Made by a program: the position numbers and the translations under genes. From contig CAWUHX010000130.1 of the NCBI GenBank assembly GCA_963922205.1, positions 806,001 to 870,000 of the forward strand: DNA of 64,000 nt, written 5' to 3'. This document shows positions 25,140-36,589 of the stretch, piece by piece; the first letter of the stretch is position 1; each line of letters opens with the position of its first letter. The stretch is from Romanomermis culicivorax. Taxonomy: Eukaryota; Nematoda; Enoplea; Mermithida; Mermithidae. A model generated the notes under the pieces. The model was not told the DNA's origin. It made no database searches and worked only from the letters and a program-made list of their open reading frames with translations.

Positions 25140-27170
25140 ATTCTTTGTTTGGTTTTTTGTATTTTGTTGTTTGTTTTTCATTTTTCGTTTGTACGTTCCC
25201 TTCTTTGCTTCTATTTCTATGGTTATTATTTGTTTTTTTCTCTTTCTCTGCTTTTTTATTTCTCCGTTTTTTTCGTTTTTTCCGACTTTTCTTTTTTTTT
25301 CTTTTTGTTTCTTTGCTTCTCATTGTTGTTTCTATTTTTTTCGTCTGTGTGTTTCTCTCTCTCTGTTTCCTTCTTTGCTCATTTTATTGTTTATTTCTTT
25401 GTCTTTTTGTTTCTCTGTTTTTCGGCTTCTTTGTTTCTTCGTTTTTTGAGCTTTCTTCCTATACCTTTTGTTTCTTTCCTTGTTTCTTTTTTTGTGTTTT
25501 TGTTAATCTGCGTCTTTGTTTTTTGTTGCTTTCTTTTTTGTTTTTTTTGTTTTTTCGCTCATTTCCTTCTGTGTTCCTTGCCTAGTTTACTTATTTTTTT
25601 CTTTTTTATTCACTGTTTCTTGTTTCTTTGTTTTTTGTTTGTTTGTTTTTTGTTTCTTTCTTCATTTCCTTCTTTGTTTCTTGCCTAGTTTTTTTACTTC
25701 CCCTTTGTTTCTCTTTTCACTGTTTTCTTTTGTTTTCTTTGTTTTTGTTTCTTTTTTCACTGTTTTTTTGTTTTCTTTGTTTTTGTTTCTTTGTTTTTGT
25801 TCTTTTGATTCTTGTTTCTTTGTTTTTTTGCTCATTTCCTTCTGTGTTTCTTGCCTAGTTTATTTACTTTTTTTTTCTTTGCTCGTTTCCTTCTGTGTTC
25901 CTTGCCTAGTTTACTTATTTTTTTCTTTTTTATTCACTGTTTCTTGTTTCTTTGTTTTTTGTTTGTTTGTTTTTTGTTTCTTTCTTCATTTCCTTCTTTG
26001 TTTCTTGCCTAGTTTTTTTACTTCCCCTTTGTTTCTTTTTTCACTGTTTTCCTTTGTTTTCGTTGTTTTTGTTTCTTTTTTCACTGTTTTTTTGTTTTCT
26101 TTGTTTTTGTTTCTTTGTTTTTGTTTCTTTGTTTTTTGCTCTTTTGTTTTTTGTTTCTTTGTTTTTTGCTCATTTCTTTCTGTGTTTCTTGCCTAGTTTA
26201 CTTACTTTTTTCTTTCTTTTTCCACTGTTTCTTGTTTCTTTGTTTTTTGTTTTTTTGTTTTTTCTTCATTTCCTTCTTCGTTTCTTGCCTAGTTTCTTCG
26301 CTTCTCCTTTGTTTCTTTTTTCCGTTTTTATTTCTTTGTTTCTTTTTTTTTGTTTCCTTGCTTTTTGTTCATTTGCTTGTGTGTTTCTCTGCTCGTTTAT
26401 CGAAGTTACTTTATTTGTGTTTCTGTTTCTCTGTTTCTTTGTTGTCTGGTTTCTACATTTTTTCTTGTTTCTTTTTTCACCTTTTTTGGCTGTCTTTATT
26501 TCTCTGTTTTTCCTGTGTTGTTCTTTCTATTTTTGTTTCTTTAATTGTTTTTTTGTTTTCATTTTTCATTTTTTCTTTTTTCTCCCTTTTTCTATTTTTT
26601 GTTTTTTCTCAGTTTCAATGTACCTTTGCTTCTTTTATTTTTCTTTTGTTGTCCTTGTCCCTTTGCTTTTCTGCTTTTTTGTTTCTTGGTTTTCCCTTGC
26701 TTGTGTGTTTTTTGTCGTTTTATTGCTTATTCATTGTTTTTACATATATTCTTTTTTGTTTCTTAATTTTTTGAGTTGTGATTCTTTCCTTTTCAATTTT
26801 CTATTATTTTCGTTTCATATTTCTTTCCTCGTTTCTTTGTTTTTTTTCATTGTTTAGTTTTTTCGTTTTTTAATTTTTTTCCGTTTTCTTTGTTTTCTTG
26901 TTGATTTTTTCGCATAATTTTCATTTTATTATCGTGTGTCTATTTCAATGTTTTCTTTTCTCTGGTTTTTCTCATTTGTTGTTCCTTTTTTTGTTTCTTT
27001 TTTTTTGTTTTTTCTTTCTATGTTTTTTCTATGTTTCTCGATTTCTTTCTGTTTGTTTCTTTTTTCACTGTTTTGTGTTTCTTTTTCTGTTTGTTTTTGC
27101 TTCTTTTCTTGTTTGTTATTTTGTTTCTTTTTTTCGGTTTTTTGCTCATCTTCTATTTTCTATTCTTAAC
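25140..27170. repeat. T-rich low-complexity array with ~270-330-bp repeats
   Basis: T-rich on the + strand. A segment with TTCCTTCTGTGTT(C/T)CTTGCC, then TAGTTTACTTA, then TTCATTTCCTTCTTTGTTTC recurs near 25562, 25885 and 26165. The period is about 280-325 bp. The frames of 60-300 codons are compositional. Confidence 0.8.
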
Positions 27171-27179
27171 AGATCAGAT

Positions 27180-27885
27180 CATAAAAATTCATATCATCGC
27201 GTGTGGGCGAAAAAAGGCATGTTTTTCTACTTGCGAAAACTTTAACGGCTCGTGCCTGCCCCGAGGTCCAGATTCCCTAAAAAAACTTTTTTTTATATCA
27301 AAAAATCATTCCATTATTAATATCCTTATCAAATTTATATGAAAAAAGTAGAAATTTCGGGGTTTTCTGGAGCCAGAAAAGCGTGTTCTCGTGCCCCTAT
27401 GTCTTTTATAGAAAAATGCAATAATTAATGACAGTATGTGAAAAACCTGCATCCACTCTACACATACCTTTTGTATATAGGTCTGTATAAAAGAGATTGT
27501 AGACATGATACGCTTATCTTATGTTAACACAAGTGTTTATTTTGTAATCATATATTCTACAGTAATACCGTAACGATACGGTATACTGTAGCATGAATTT
27601 CAGGTTATTAATATGTTGCCTTTGGGTTGATATATATTTGCAAGAGATATTTAGGCATTAACTTTTTCAAGTCTGTTTATACATTTAGAGGCCTGGGGGG
27701 ATGGTAAACGTCGAATAATATGTTAATATTATAACCAAGAGAAAGAAAAAAGTTCAAGTTTTTGCAAAACATTGCTCCAAATAAGAACATTCCAAGTTGT
27801 TTAAGTAGTGATAAAAATCTAATAGAACGCGTCAATTAGTGGCTGTTTATTAAAAAAAGTGGCACAAAAAACGTGTACAAAAATC
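27180..27885. other. Non-repetitive region, no gene recognised
   Basis: Balanced AT-rich sequence. It includes an imperfect palindrome at about 27558-27593, starting CTACAGTAATACCGT and ending ACGGTATACTGTAG. I see no supported exon. Confidence 0.35.
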
Positions 27886-27889
27886 ATAG

Positions 27890-29495
27890 TGGCTGAAAAG
27901 AGACTGACTGACTAGTGCCTCGAAAGAACCTGACTGGTGGCTGAAAAAAATTTTGCTGGTGGCTGAAGAGGCACTGACTTTTGGCTGAGAGGAGAATGAC
28001 TGGTGGCTAAAAAGAGACCGATTGGAGGCTGAAAAAAGACTCTCTGGTGGCTGAAAAGAAACTGATTGGAGGCTGAAAAAAGATTCTCTGGTGGCTGAAA
28101 AGAGACTGATTGGAGGCTGAAAAAAGTATTGCCGGTAGCTGAAAAGAGACTGACTTTTGGCTGAGAGGAGACTGACTGATGGCTGAGAAGAGGCTTACTG
28201 GTGGCTGAAAGGAGACTGACTGGTGACTGAAAAGAGACTGACAGGTGGCTCAAAAGAGGCTGACTAGTGGCTGAATAGAGAACGTGTGGTGGCTGAAAAG
28301 AGACAGACTGGTGGCTGAAAAAACACTGACTGATGACTGAAAAGAGACTGGCTGCTACCCAGAAAAAGGCTCACTGGTGGCTGAAAAGTCGCTCAGTGGT
28401 GGCTGAAAAGTCGCTCACTGGTAGCTGAAAAGAACTGACTGGTGGCTCGAAAAAGGCTGATTGGTGGCGGGAAAAAAAACTGACTAGTAGCTAAAAAGGG
28501 TGACTGTTGGCTGAAAAGGGACCGACTGGTGGCTAAAAAGAGACGAAAGAGACTGTCTAGTGGCTGAAAAGTTACTGTGCCTGAAACGAGACTGACTGAT
28601 AGCTGAAAAAGATTAACTTGTGGCTGAAAAGGGACAGACCAGTGGCTGAAAAAAGACTGACTAGTGGCTGAATAGAGAACGTGTGGTGGCTGAAAAAAGA
28701 CTGACTGATGACTGAAAAGAGACTGGCTGGTACCCGGAAAAAGGCTCAGTGGTGGCTGAAAAGTCGCTCACTGGTGGCCTAAAAGTTGCTCACTGGTAGC
28801 TGAAAAGAACTGACTGGTGGCTCGAAAAAGGCTGATTGGTGGCTGGAAAAAAAACTGACTAGTAGCTGAAAAGAGTGACTGTTGGCTGAAAAGAGACCGA
28901 CCGGTGGCTAAAAAGAGACGAAAGAGACTGGCTAGTGGCTGAAAAGTTAGTGTGCCTGGAAGGAGACTGACTGATTGCTGAAAAGAGATTAACTTGTGGC
29001 TGAAAAGAGACTGACAGGTGACTGAAAAGCGACTGACCAGTGGCTGAATAGAGAACGTGTGGTGGCTGAAAAGAGACAGACTGGTGGCTGAAAAAAGACT
29101 GACTGATGACTGAAAAGAGACTGGCTGGTACCCGGAAAAGGGCTCACTGTTGGCTGAAAAGTCGCTCACTGGAGGCTGAAAAGTTGCTCACTGGTAGCTG
29201 AAAAGAACTGACTGGTGGCTCGAAAAAAGCTGATTGGTGGCTGGAAAAAACTGACTAGTAGCTGAAAAGAGTGACTGTTGGCTGAAAAGAGACCGACCGG
29301 TGGCTAAAAAGTGACGAAAGAGACTGGCTAGTGGCTGAAAAGTTACTGTGCCTGAAACGAGACTGACTGATTGCTGAAAAGAGATTAACTTGTGGCTGAA
29401 AAGAGACTGACAGGTGACTGAAAAGCAACTGACCAGTGGCTGTAAAGAGACAGACTGGTGGCTGAAAAGAGACTGATTTATGGCTGAAAAGAGAT
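27890..29495. repeat. 21-bp minisatellite (GACTGACTGGTGGCTGAAAAG)n with higher-order structure
   Basis: About 75 copies of a unit of roughly 21 bp. Blocks starting GTGGCTGAATAGAGAACGTG recur at about 28266, 28669 and 29040, so there is a higher-order period of about 370-400 bp containing the landmark CTGGCTG(C/G)TACCC. Because 21 is a multiple of three, the minus strand keeps open frames of 113-133 codons reading SLFSATSQ-like heptads. I do not call these genes. Confidence 0.9.
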
Positions 29496-29509
29496 ATTAG
29501 CAAAAATAC

Positions 29510-29640
29510 GCGAAACAGTGGCATCACAAATCTATGTAAACTTCTCTTTTCTATTGCCATTTTTTGCTGCATCCACGACCTGGGCACCAATGACCGAAGT
29601 TGAACATGTGCATCTACGGTAACCCTGACATTTAGCACAT
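29510..29640. repeat. Dispersed repeat, copy 1
   Basis: ACAGTGGC(A/T)(T/A)CA..., then a T-rich stretch, GCTGCATCCA(C/T)G and GTAACCCTGACA are shared in the same order with 32603-32713. The two are diverged copies of one element of about 120 bp. Confidence 0.5.
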
Positions 29641-29734
29641 ACAACTGATAAGGAGAAAAAGCGGCCGGATGATCTATAAATAGAAAATTGTGATTTCGTC
29701 AAATATTTTTCATTTTGATTATGAACATTATGAA

Positions 29735-30270
29735 CCTATGTTGGGGATGTATTTAGGGTAGCAGTAATCCCACATCTATGCAAAATTGGTGAATCGACAA
29801 AGTCACAATTCGACCAAGAAACAGGATGTTTATCATTCTTACACCTCGTTTGTGTTGTGGGCGTGTCACGTTCGTATAATTTTATATTTGTATTGTTCCG
29901 CCCAATAAAATGGAACCCTGACAGCCCACAACAATTTGCATAATAATTTTATATTATTATTGATATTTTTTCATTATTAATTACTCGCACATTAAGCGGA
30001 GGCAGGAACTTATTTACACGGGAACCATCAAAAGGACAGTTCCGGCATTCCCAGACATTGCTATAGTGAGTTCTCTATATTTGTGTAAACCTTTAGGAAG
30101 CATCTGGGGAGATCCTGATTGCCTTTCAATTGCAAAAGTTAGAGTTTCCAGTTACTAATTAGTGACTGAAGGTTGTGTTTATTTCTGCTTAAGAACTGTT
30201 GCACTGTGTTCAGTTGATTGCTAATAGGAAGCTCCGTTGAGTGACCTACACTAGTCAGTTGAATACAAGT
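29735..30270. repeat. Diverged ~0.5-kb dispersed repeat, copy 1
   Basis: Shares ordered blocks with 48250-48710: TGTTGGGGATG near the start, TATTGTTCCG, GACTGAAGGTTGTGT, AAGAACTGTTGCACTGT and GAGTGACCTAC near the end. It is truncated on the right by the LTR copy that starts near 30271. Confidence 0.65.
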
Positions 30271-30789
30271 AGGCAGGGTTGGGATCCCAGGATTCGTCCT
30301 CAATGTACGTGTTTCCCACACCCACGTTTACCCGATTGACTTAATTACTCATCCTTAAACCTGACACAAATATCCCACCAATTAAAAAAAGAATGTGTTT
30401 CCTTAATTGTCTCCCTAACTGCGTAAAAACTGAACAGAGAGAATTTTCTACCTTTATATTACGCAATTGAAAACAAAACACTTACGTACAAATGAAAAAT
30501 GGGCGAGAAGATAAAGCGAATCACTCCCACGCACTGGGACGAGAAACAAATGGGTTTCGTGCGGGGAGGTGGCGTGTGGCAAAATAAAAGTGGCCAGCGG
30601 GGCACACGTTTAATACGAAAAACATACAATAATAATAATGCACACCAGAGAGAGCCAGTGCACACGTACCCACGTGGGCTACAGTAAGACGACTGTTGAT
30701 GGTCCGCGTTGCTCACTCCACTTGCTACCTACAGGCCTCATGAGCTCTTTGACAAAAATGACAAAATCGGCGGAAAACACACTACAACA
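30271..30789 (-). mobile_element. Solo LTR-like element, family A, truncated
   Basis: Begins inside the family at GGCAGGGTTGGGATCCC and ends at the normal terminus ACACTACAACA. It shares with other copies the blocks TTACCCGATT, TTACGCAAT, CCCACGCACTGGGACGAG and CTACAGTAAGACG. The left end (TGTTGTATTTG) is missing, so no target duplication can be read. The strand assigned to this family is arbitrary: + means TGTTGTAGTG first. Confidence 0.75.
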
Positions 30790-30989
30790 GTTATATTGCT
30801 GACATCTTCTGACCTAAGCAGAGACGTAAACATAATACTTGTGCTCAAAGTTTCACGTTTTAATAGTCCAATACGGAAGTTAAAGTGCTGACTTTTACCG
30901 ATTGTTTGTGTGGGATCAATGGCAGTTGGTCATTTTAAGATGCTTACCTTGGAGCCAATATTGTAAAATCTGCATCTGTGATCAACAAA

Positions 30990-31235
30990 AACCCTAAAGG
31001 GCCATTTATACTTGCCTTTTTTGATGCAATGGAATGGAACCAATCGCCAACAGGTTGAAGCATTCGGCCTGAAAATCCGCTTTCGATCGCAAATGATAAT
31101 TGTAATTTTCTAGAAAATGACTGATGATAACATCCAAAGAAACCAAACGGAACGAAAAATTCCCTTTCAATCGGTAGTGTTGTGTTGATTGCATTTGGTT
31201 CCGCCAAAAAAAAGCAAGTATAAATGACCCTTAAG
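30990..31235. repeat. Short inverted repeat
   Basis: GGGCCATTTATACTTGCC followed by a T run near 31000 matches, in reverse, the GGGTCATTTATACTTGC that reads on the minus strand near 31230. Both arms sit in otherwise unique sequence. The minus-strand open frame of 126 codons that spans this (30944-31324) is therefore doubtful as a gene, even though ACCTTAC near 30945 could be a donor on that strand. Confidence 0.5.
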
Positions 31236-31329
31236 ATTACACACATTGGTGAAATAGGCAAAAATCGCCCATGAAATTCCCAAGCATTCAGCTGCAGTTG
31301 CCGACAATTCTGTAAATGTGACAAAATAT

Positions 31330-32050
31330 TGAATTTTTTTTCACTTGGGGTTAGAGATTAAGGCATGTTTTTTGAAAATACAGCGAAATATAAATTTCGA
31401 ACTTTTGATGGTCAGATGAATCTGCACACAAACATATGCATTTGAATAATCTTCAATAATCAGGCTCCAGTGGGTGTTGGATGATGAGACTGACCTTCCC
31501 GTTAATATGAAATAAACTGTAACAGTTGAATAACAGGCTGACACACAACAAACAGTTGGCAAAAATTTTCGAGGGGTGAGGGTCCTTGGAGTTCTTATGC
31601 AGGGGGTAGGGTGGTTGGTGAGCAAAGAAACTAAAAAAAGTTCTGAAAGCTTGTTTTTAATGCAAAATATGGAGAAAAATCATCAATAAAGCTGTCTTGT
31701 AAATGCAAGAAGTACATGGGGTGCCAGGGTCTCAGGTATAGGGGTTTATTCCCCTCTGCCCCCCCATGTCCATGTATGCTCCAGACTCTCGTATACCTCA
31801 CCACAAAACCCCAAATCCTGTAGCAGAACACTTTGACTCCTGAAAAACAGTTACTACCCTCATATCCAATTTCCCAATCTCGTTAGATACTCCCTTACAC
31901 TCACAAAACAAATCAGGTTACCTTGTTGAGCTTGTATTGAGTCCCAACAGTGCTACGTCAATACAGTAAAAGTCATGCAATATAAGATGCTGGGCAGGAC
32001 ACACAATAAAATCCCTAAAAAAACCACATGATAAAATGTTACCAAAAATA
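31330..32050. other. No gene recognised
   Basis: Mixed-composition sequence. Minus-strand frames of 60-94 codons exist, but without convincing splice sites or recognisable protein motifs. Confidence 0.35.
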
Positions 32051-32058
32051 CGTGAACA

Positions 32059-32601
32059 TGTAGTGTGTTTCCACCAATTTTGCCATTTGTTGTCAATCCG
32101 CCCATAAGGCCCGCTAGTACCAAGTGGAGCGAGCAACGCGGACCATCAACAGTCGTCTTACTGTAGCGCACGTGGATACGCTTGCACTGGCTCTCTCCTT
32201 GTGCATTATTGATTGTGTTCTTCTTTTAACGTATATTTTCCATTAGCCATACGTCGTACTTGTTGCCTGCCCGCACGCTCGTCTTTTGTTTGTTCTCCTC
32301 TAGTGCATGGGAGTGAGTTGTTTATAGTCTCGCCCAGCCACGTTTGTAAGTAAGTGTTTTTCTTTTGCTGCGTAAGATAAAGTTGAAGAAAGGTTTTCCT
32401 TTCTTGTGTTCAGCTTATTTTGGGAGACAATTAAGGAAGTATCTTTTCCTTGATTGGTTGGGTTATTAGTGTCCGGTTTAAGTACTATTGATTAAGTTAA
32501 TCCGGTAAGCGTGGGCGTGGGAAATACGTACATTAAGGACGAACCCTGGAATCCCAATCCTGCCTAACTCATCAGTCCCCCATACATCCACAAATACAAC
32601 A
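32059..32601 (+). mobile_element. Solo LTR-like element, family A
   Basis: Starts TGTAGTGTGTTTCC, three bases short of the usual TGTTGTAGTG, and ends AATACAACA. It is flanked by AACA on both sides (32055-32058 and 32602-32605), which is a 4-bp target duplication. It contains CTTACTGTAG, CCATCAACAGTCG and the block ending GGACGAACCCTGGAATCCC. Confidence 0.85.
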
Positions 32602-32602
32602 A

Positions 32603-32713
32603 ACAGTGGCTACATATATCTGTGTAAATTTGTCACTTCCAACCTGTAAACTGCATCCATGGCACCTGCGCACTGAGGCTGGAAGTTGAAAACTACAGTA
32701 ACCCTGACAGAGG
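32603..32713. repeat. Dispersed repeat, copy 2
   Basis: Diverged copy of 29510-29640, starting ACAGTGGCTACATA and ending GTAACCCTGACA. The LTR at 32059 sits at its left edge. Confidence 0.45.
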
Positions 32714-33070
32714 TGTTGAAAGTAGTCAAGCAAATTTTAGTTGGACTTTCCTTGGTTACATAGGATTTGGGTCTTGTATTTCACATGTCTCTTAGGAGGA
32801 TTCCTACACAGGTAGCATTCTGATACAGGTAACTTCACACCTCTTCTATGAATATGATTCGGATACAGGTAGCGTCAGGTTACACATGAAGGTTGGCGTG
32901 GCTGAATTCAGATCTAAAATATAGTCAAAATTCTTGCAACAGTATGCCAGCTTAAAATCCTTTACTCAAATATTGGCCATGTTAACAAAAAGCAGGAATA
33001 AGGATTTTTTCTCGATCATATGGAATAGGGGTATCAAATGGACATGACTGTCTTATTAATTTAGAGATAA

Positions 33071-33565
33071 TGTTGTAGTGTGTTTCCCTCGATTTTGCTA
33101 CACATTTGTCATTTTAGTCGATTTGCATATGAGGCCCGCAAGTACCAAGTGGAGTGAGCGATGCGGACCATCGACAGTCGTCTTACTGTAGTGCATGTGG
33201 GTACGTGTGCATTTGGTGGCTCTCTTGTGTGTGTTATATTCTTTGTGTATACTTATCATTGGTTTGTTTTCCTTACCTACTCGTCGCCTCCCAATGCGCC
33301 TAGCCTTTTCTTCCCTTATTCCTCATAGCGCTTGGGAGTGATTGTTATCTCACCCACCTTGTTTTGTATTAGTGAGTTTTATTTTTCGTGTCAGGTAAAA
33401 TAGGAGAGAATTCTCCTTTTATTCTGTTGGGTAGTGTCGGGTTTAGGTACATTTACTAAGTTAATCGGGTAAGCATGGGGGTGGGAAATACGTGCATTAA
33501 GGACAGACCCTGGATCCCCACTCCTGCCTAAATCTCAAAATCCTGATGCAAACACAAATATAACA
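33071..33565 (+). mobile_element. Solo LTR-like element, family A
   Basis: Starts TGTTGTAGTGTGTTTCCC and ends AATATAACA. Flanked by ATAA at 33067-33070 and 33566-33569. At 495 bp it is shorter than the 571-575 bp full copies. Contains CATCGACAGTCGTCTTACTG and TTAATCGGGTAAGCATGG. Confidence 0.9.
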
Positions 33566-33652
33566 ATAATAGTTAATATTGATAACCAAGCAACAAATGG
33601 TAAGACTGTATATACATTTCCAAATGTGACAGGTGATATCACTATGTATCTC

Positions 33653-34735
33653 TGTTATATTTGAAAAACGAAAGATTGATCTTTCGGTAGCTCAGACCGA
33701 TTTATTTCTTTCGAAGAAAGTGAAATCCATAAGAGGAATTGTTGGGCTGGAGAGAAAGCCAGGATGCGACCTATTTGTGTTGTATTTGTAAATGGGTCGG
33801 GCGCTGATGAGTCACAGGCAGGATTGGGATTCCAGAGTTCGTCCTTAATGTACGTGTTTCCCACACACACGTTTACCCGATTATCTTAATTAGTGGTACT
33901 TAAACCCGACGCTAATTATCTCACCAATTGAGGAAAAGACGAATTTTCCTTAATTGTCTCCCTTACTGCGTAAAACCGGAAGGAGGGAATTTTCTACCTT
34001 TTATATTACGCAATAACAACAGACGCAAACTTACTTACAAAACGAAAGCGGGCGAGAAAAAGTAAAAATGATCAACTCCCATGCACTGGGACAAGAAAAG
34101 AAGGCTGCGTGGTGGGAGGCGACGAATAGCGAAGAATAATAGTGGCCGGCGGGGAGTGCACTTAGTATACCAAACATATGATAATCATGAAAAACGAATA
34201 ATGATAGAGAGAGGTCAGCGCATGCGTACCAACGTGCGCTACAGTAAGACGGCTGCTGATGGTCCGCATTGCTCGCTCCACTTACCACCTGCAGGCCTCA
34301 TATGCGCTTTGACAAAATAGCGAAAATCGGGGAAAACACACTACAACATTTGCTAGTGCTTCCCTGTGCCTGCCTTAAACTTAGGATTGACTCCTCACTC
34401 CAGGGTGAGAAGTCCAGAACAGAAATCTTACCTACTCAAGAAAAGCCTGACTGAAAGTATCCAGACTAGGAAACCTCCTTACCTCCTTAGAGCGCCCCAT
34501 CCATAATAATACGTTTTTCGTATAAAATATACAAGACGAGTGGAGCCTTGGCCAAAATCAACAATAAGACATAAATGAGCACATGAGAGAATAATAATAA
34601 TTTTCACCAAAAAATTCACAAAACCATGTTATACAGTAAGCATAGCATTGGACCATTTTCAGCATGCTCGGACATTTTGTACCTGCCAGCTTTTTCCAAA
34701 ACTGACAGGAGTGTGTCAGATTTCATACCACAACA
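33653..34735 (-). mobile_element. Solo LTR-like element, family B, with a nested family A copy
   Basis: The outer element starts TGTTATATTTG at 33653 and ends CCACAACA at 34735. It is flanked by TCTC at 33649-33652 and 34736-34739. Its own sequence, about 508 bp, aligns with the family B copies at 38937 and 55309 through GCTTCCCTG(T/C)(G/A)CCTGCC, GACTCCTCACTC and a CTACAGTAA-like block. The family A copy at 33778-34348 is inserted inside it. Confidence 0.85.
33778..34348 (-). mobile_element. Solo LTR-like element, family A (nested)
   Basis: 571 bp, starting TGTTGTATTTGTAAATGGG and ending CACTACAACA, flanked by TTTG at 33774-33777 and 34349-34352. The host sequence on both sides belongs to the family B element, so this insertion is the younger of the two. 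Confidence 0.95.
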
Positions 34736-34979
34736 TCTCAATAATAATGCAGGAAGAATGACTCATTCAATTATGCGGAAAACAATTAATATCACCAAAA
34801 TCAGGAATGTATACATCTTCATGATAAATCCTGACAAGGTGATTTATCAATTCGGCTTTAGGTTTGAAGAGTACGCAATAACCCTGACACTCCATAATGG
34901 TACCAACTACACGCAATCAATGTTTGCTTATGGTTCGAAGCTTACATTCACAAAAACAACACATTCATGGTGGATATGA

Positions 34980-35280
34980 TTTTTCCCAAATCGTAGGGCC
35001 ATCTGTGGGATAGGTACAGCCAACTATTTGATCACTTTCGGGCTTCGCCCCTCGAGTTGAATGCGTATTCCAAGCCGGATGATAGATTTTTTGCCCTTAC
35101 CAAAAATGAAATTTGTTTCACGGACAGCGACGTCTTTTTCATTCTTCAAAACTAACTTTAAGGAATCAAGTGCCCGAAGTATCATCAAATGTAAATCATG
35201 TTACAATGTTACCCTGGTCGAGACCAGTTGTTGCGAGGATATGCGAAATATTTTCGAAAAAAGACCTTACTTACTTAGAC
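34980..35280. other. No gene recognised
   Basis: Sequence between the broken open frame and the LINE fragment. Frames of 69-80 codons overlap here but carry no recognisable motif. Confidence 0.3.
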
Positions 35281-36578
35281 TTAGATCCTCCCATGCTGTG
35301 TAGCATATCGGGCAGCAAATGATGGCCATTGGTTTCGGTCTTGGGCCAGGGTTTCTGCATCATCTCACAACATGTTCGATGCCTTCACGTCTTGAATGAA
35401 CGTCCTTCTCCAGGTATTTGGTGGATGTCTGCGAGGCCTTTTGGCGCCTCAAGGTTGCCAGTGCATCGCTATACTCTGCATCCGTGAGTGGTCAATTTGG
35501 AGGACGTGACCAGCCAGTCAGAGTCTTTGATGTGCGACGATGTTGTGGAGTTTGACTGCACCACTCCATCTCAGGACTTCTTCATTTGTGATGTGATTGT
35601 TGTATTTGTAGGTGGGCTGGTGGCTGATGATGAGTCTCAGGCAGGATTGGGACTCCAGGGTTCTTCCTTAATGTATGTGTTTCCGACACCCACGGTTACC
35701 CGATTAACTTAACTACTTGTACTTAAACCCGACACTAATTATCCCACCAATTAAGGAAAAAGACGAATTTCCTCAATTGTCTCCCTTATTGCGTAAAACT
35801 GGAAGGAGAGAATTTTCTACCTTTATATTATGCAATAACAACAAACGAAAACTTACTTACAAAATGAAAGCGGGCGAGAAAAGTAAGGATAATCAACTCC
35901 CACGCACTGGGATGAGAAAGAAGGCTGCGTGGTGGGAGGCAGCGAATGGTGAAATATAACAGTGGCCCGCAGGGCGCACACTCAGTATATAAAACGTACA
36001 ATGATAATAAAAGAGAATAATAATAAGAGAGACCAGTGCAGGTGTACCGACGTGGGCTACAGTAAGACGGCTGCTAATGGTCCGCATTGCTCGCTCCACT
36101 TGCCACCTGCGGGCCTCATAGGGGCTTTGACAAAAATAACGAAAATCGGCGGAAAACACACTACAACATGATCAGTGCAGTGGATCTTTAGGGTTGGGCA
36201 GAGGCAACATTGTTGGAAGACATCCAGCTTGTTGTTAATGATGACTGACGCCTTCCACCTCTCGCTGGCGTAGATTGATGGAGTTGAGTAGACGGAATTC
36301 GATCATCATGGAGATGGTCGGCAAGGCCCATATCTTGTTCATCCTCCTAAAAACTGCACCCACCTTCTGGATGGGGCATTTAACATCCACCTGAAGTTAC
36401 CATCTTCGGAGATCACACTACCTAAGTAGGTGAATTTCTCCACTTCCTCCAGTTTCTGCGTCCCAATAAACGCTCCCCGCCATGGATTGGTGTTGTTGAT
36501 ATTGATGATCTTCGATTTCTCGGCGCTAATCCTCAAGCCAACTTTCCCAGCTTCTCCTTGTGAGTCCAAAGTTCCCAA
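35281..36578 (-). pseudogene. Non-LTR retrotransposon (LINE) reverse transcriptase fragment
   Basis: Minus strand, 5'-truncated. The upstream part (about 36578 to 36340) reads GLRISAEKSKIININN and EEVEKFTYLGSVISEDGNF, typical of the distal part of a LINE reverse transcriptase. After frame changes, later parts read YASERWKASVIINNKLDVFQ, TNEEVLRWSGAVKLHNIVAH and TWRRTFIQDVKASNML, and the end reads DRNQWPSFAARYATQHG before a stop near 35283. This is the usual C-terminal order of RTE/CR1-like elements. There are in-frame stops and at least two frameshifts, and an LTR element is inserted at 35598-36168. The LINE is dead. The exact clade cannot be fixed by eye. Confidence 0.85.
35598..36168 (-). 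mobile_element. Solo LTR-like element, family A, inside the LINE
   Basis: 571 bp, starting TGTTGTATTTGTAGGTGGG and ending ACACTACAACA. Flanked by TGAT at 35594-35597 and 36169-36172. Removing it and one TGAT restores a LINE reading across the junction (HITNEEVL), so the target before insertion is known. Confidence 0.95.
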
Positions 36579-36589
36579 AGTTCAATTTA

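Larger units (their letters stand above)
32986..34979 (+). pseudogene. Unrecognised open frame broken by two LTR insertions
   Basis: When the LTRs at 33071-33565 and 33653-34735 are set aside, with one copy of each 4-bp duplication, one frame stays open for about 135 codons. It runs from just after a stop at 32983-32985, through 33566-33652, to a TGA at 34977-34979. Segments read VNIDNQATNGKTVYTF, then NITKIRNVYIFMIN and GFRFEEYAITLTLHNGTNY. The sequence looks beta-strand rich with NxT/S sites, as in a secreted or lumenal protein, but I do not recognise a family. In this composition 135 open codons are unlikely by chance, so a disrupted host gene is plausible. No start or upstream exon was identified. 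Confidence 0.35.

Noticed and set aside
27890..29495. CRISPR-like array (regular short repeats)
   Set aside because: Repeats are contiguous 21-bp units without unique spacers, and the genome is eukaryotic.
30944..31324. 126-codon minus-strand frame with a possible donor
   Set aside because: It spans a short inverted repeat, competing frames are equally open, and no protein family is recognisable.
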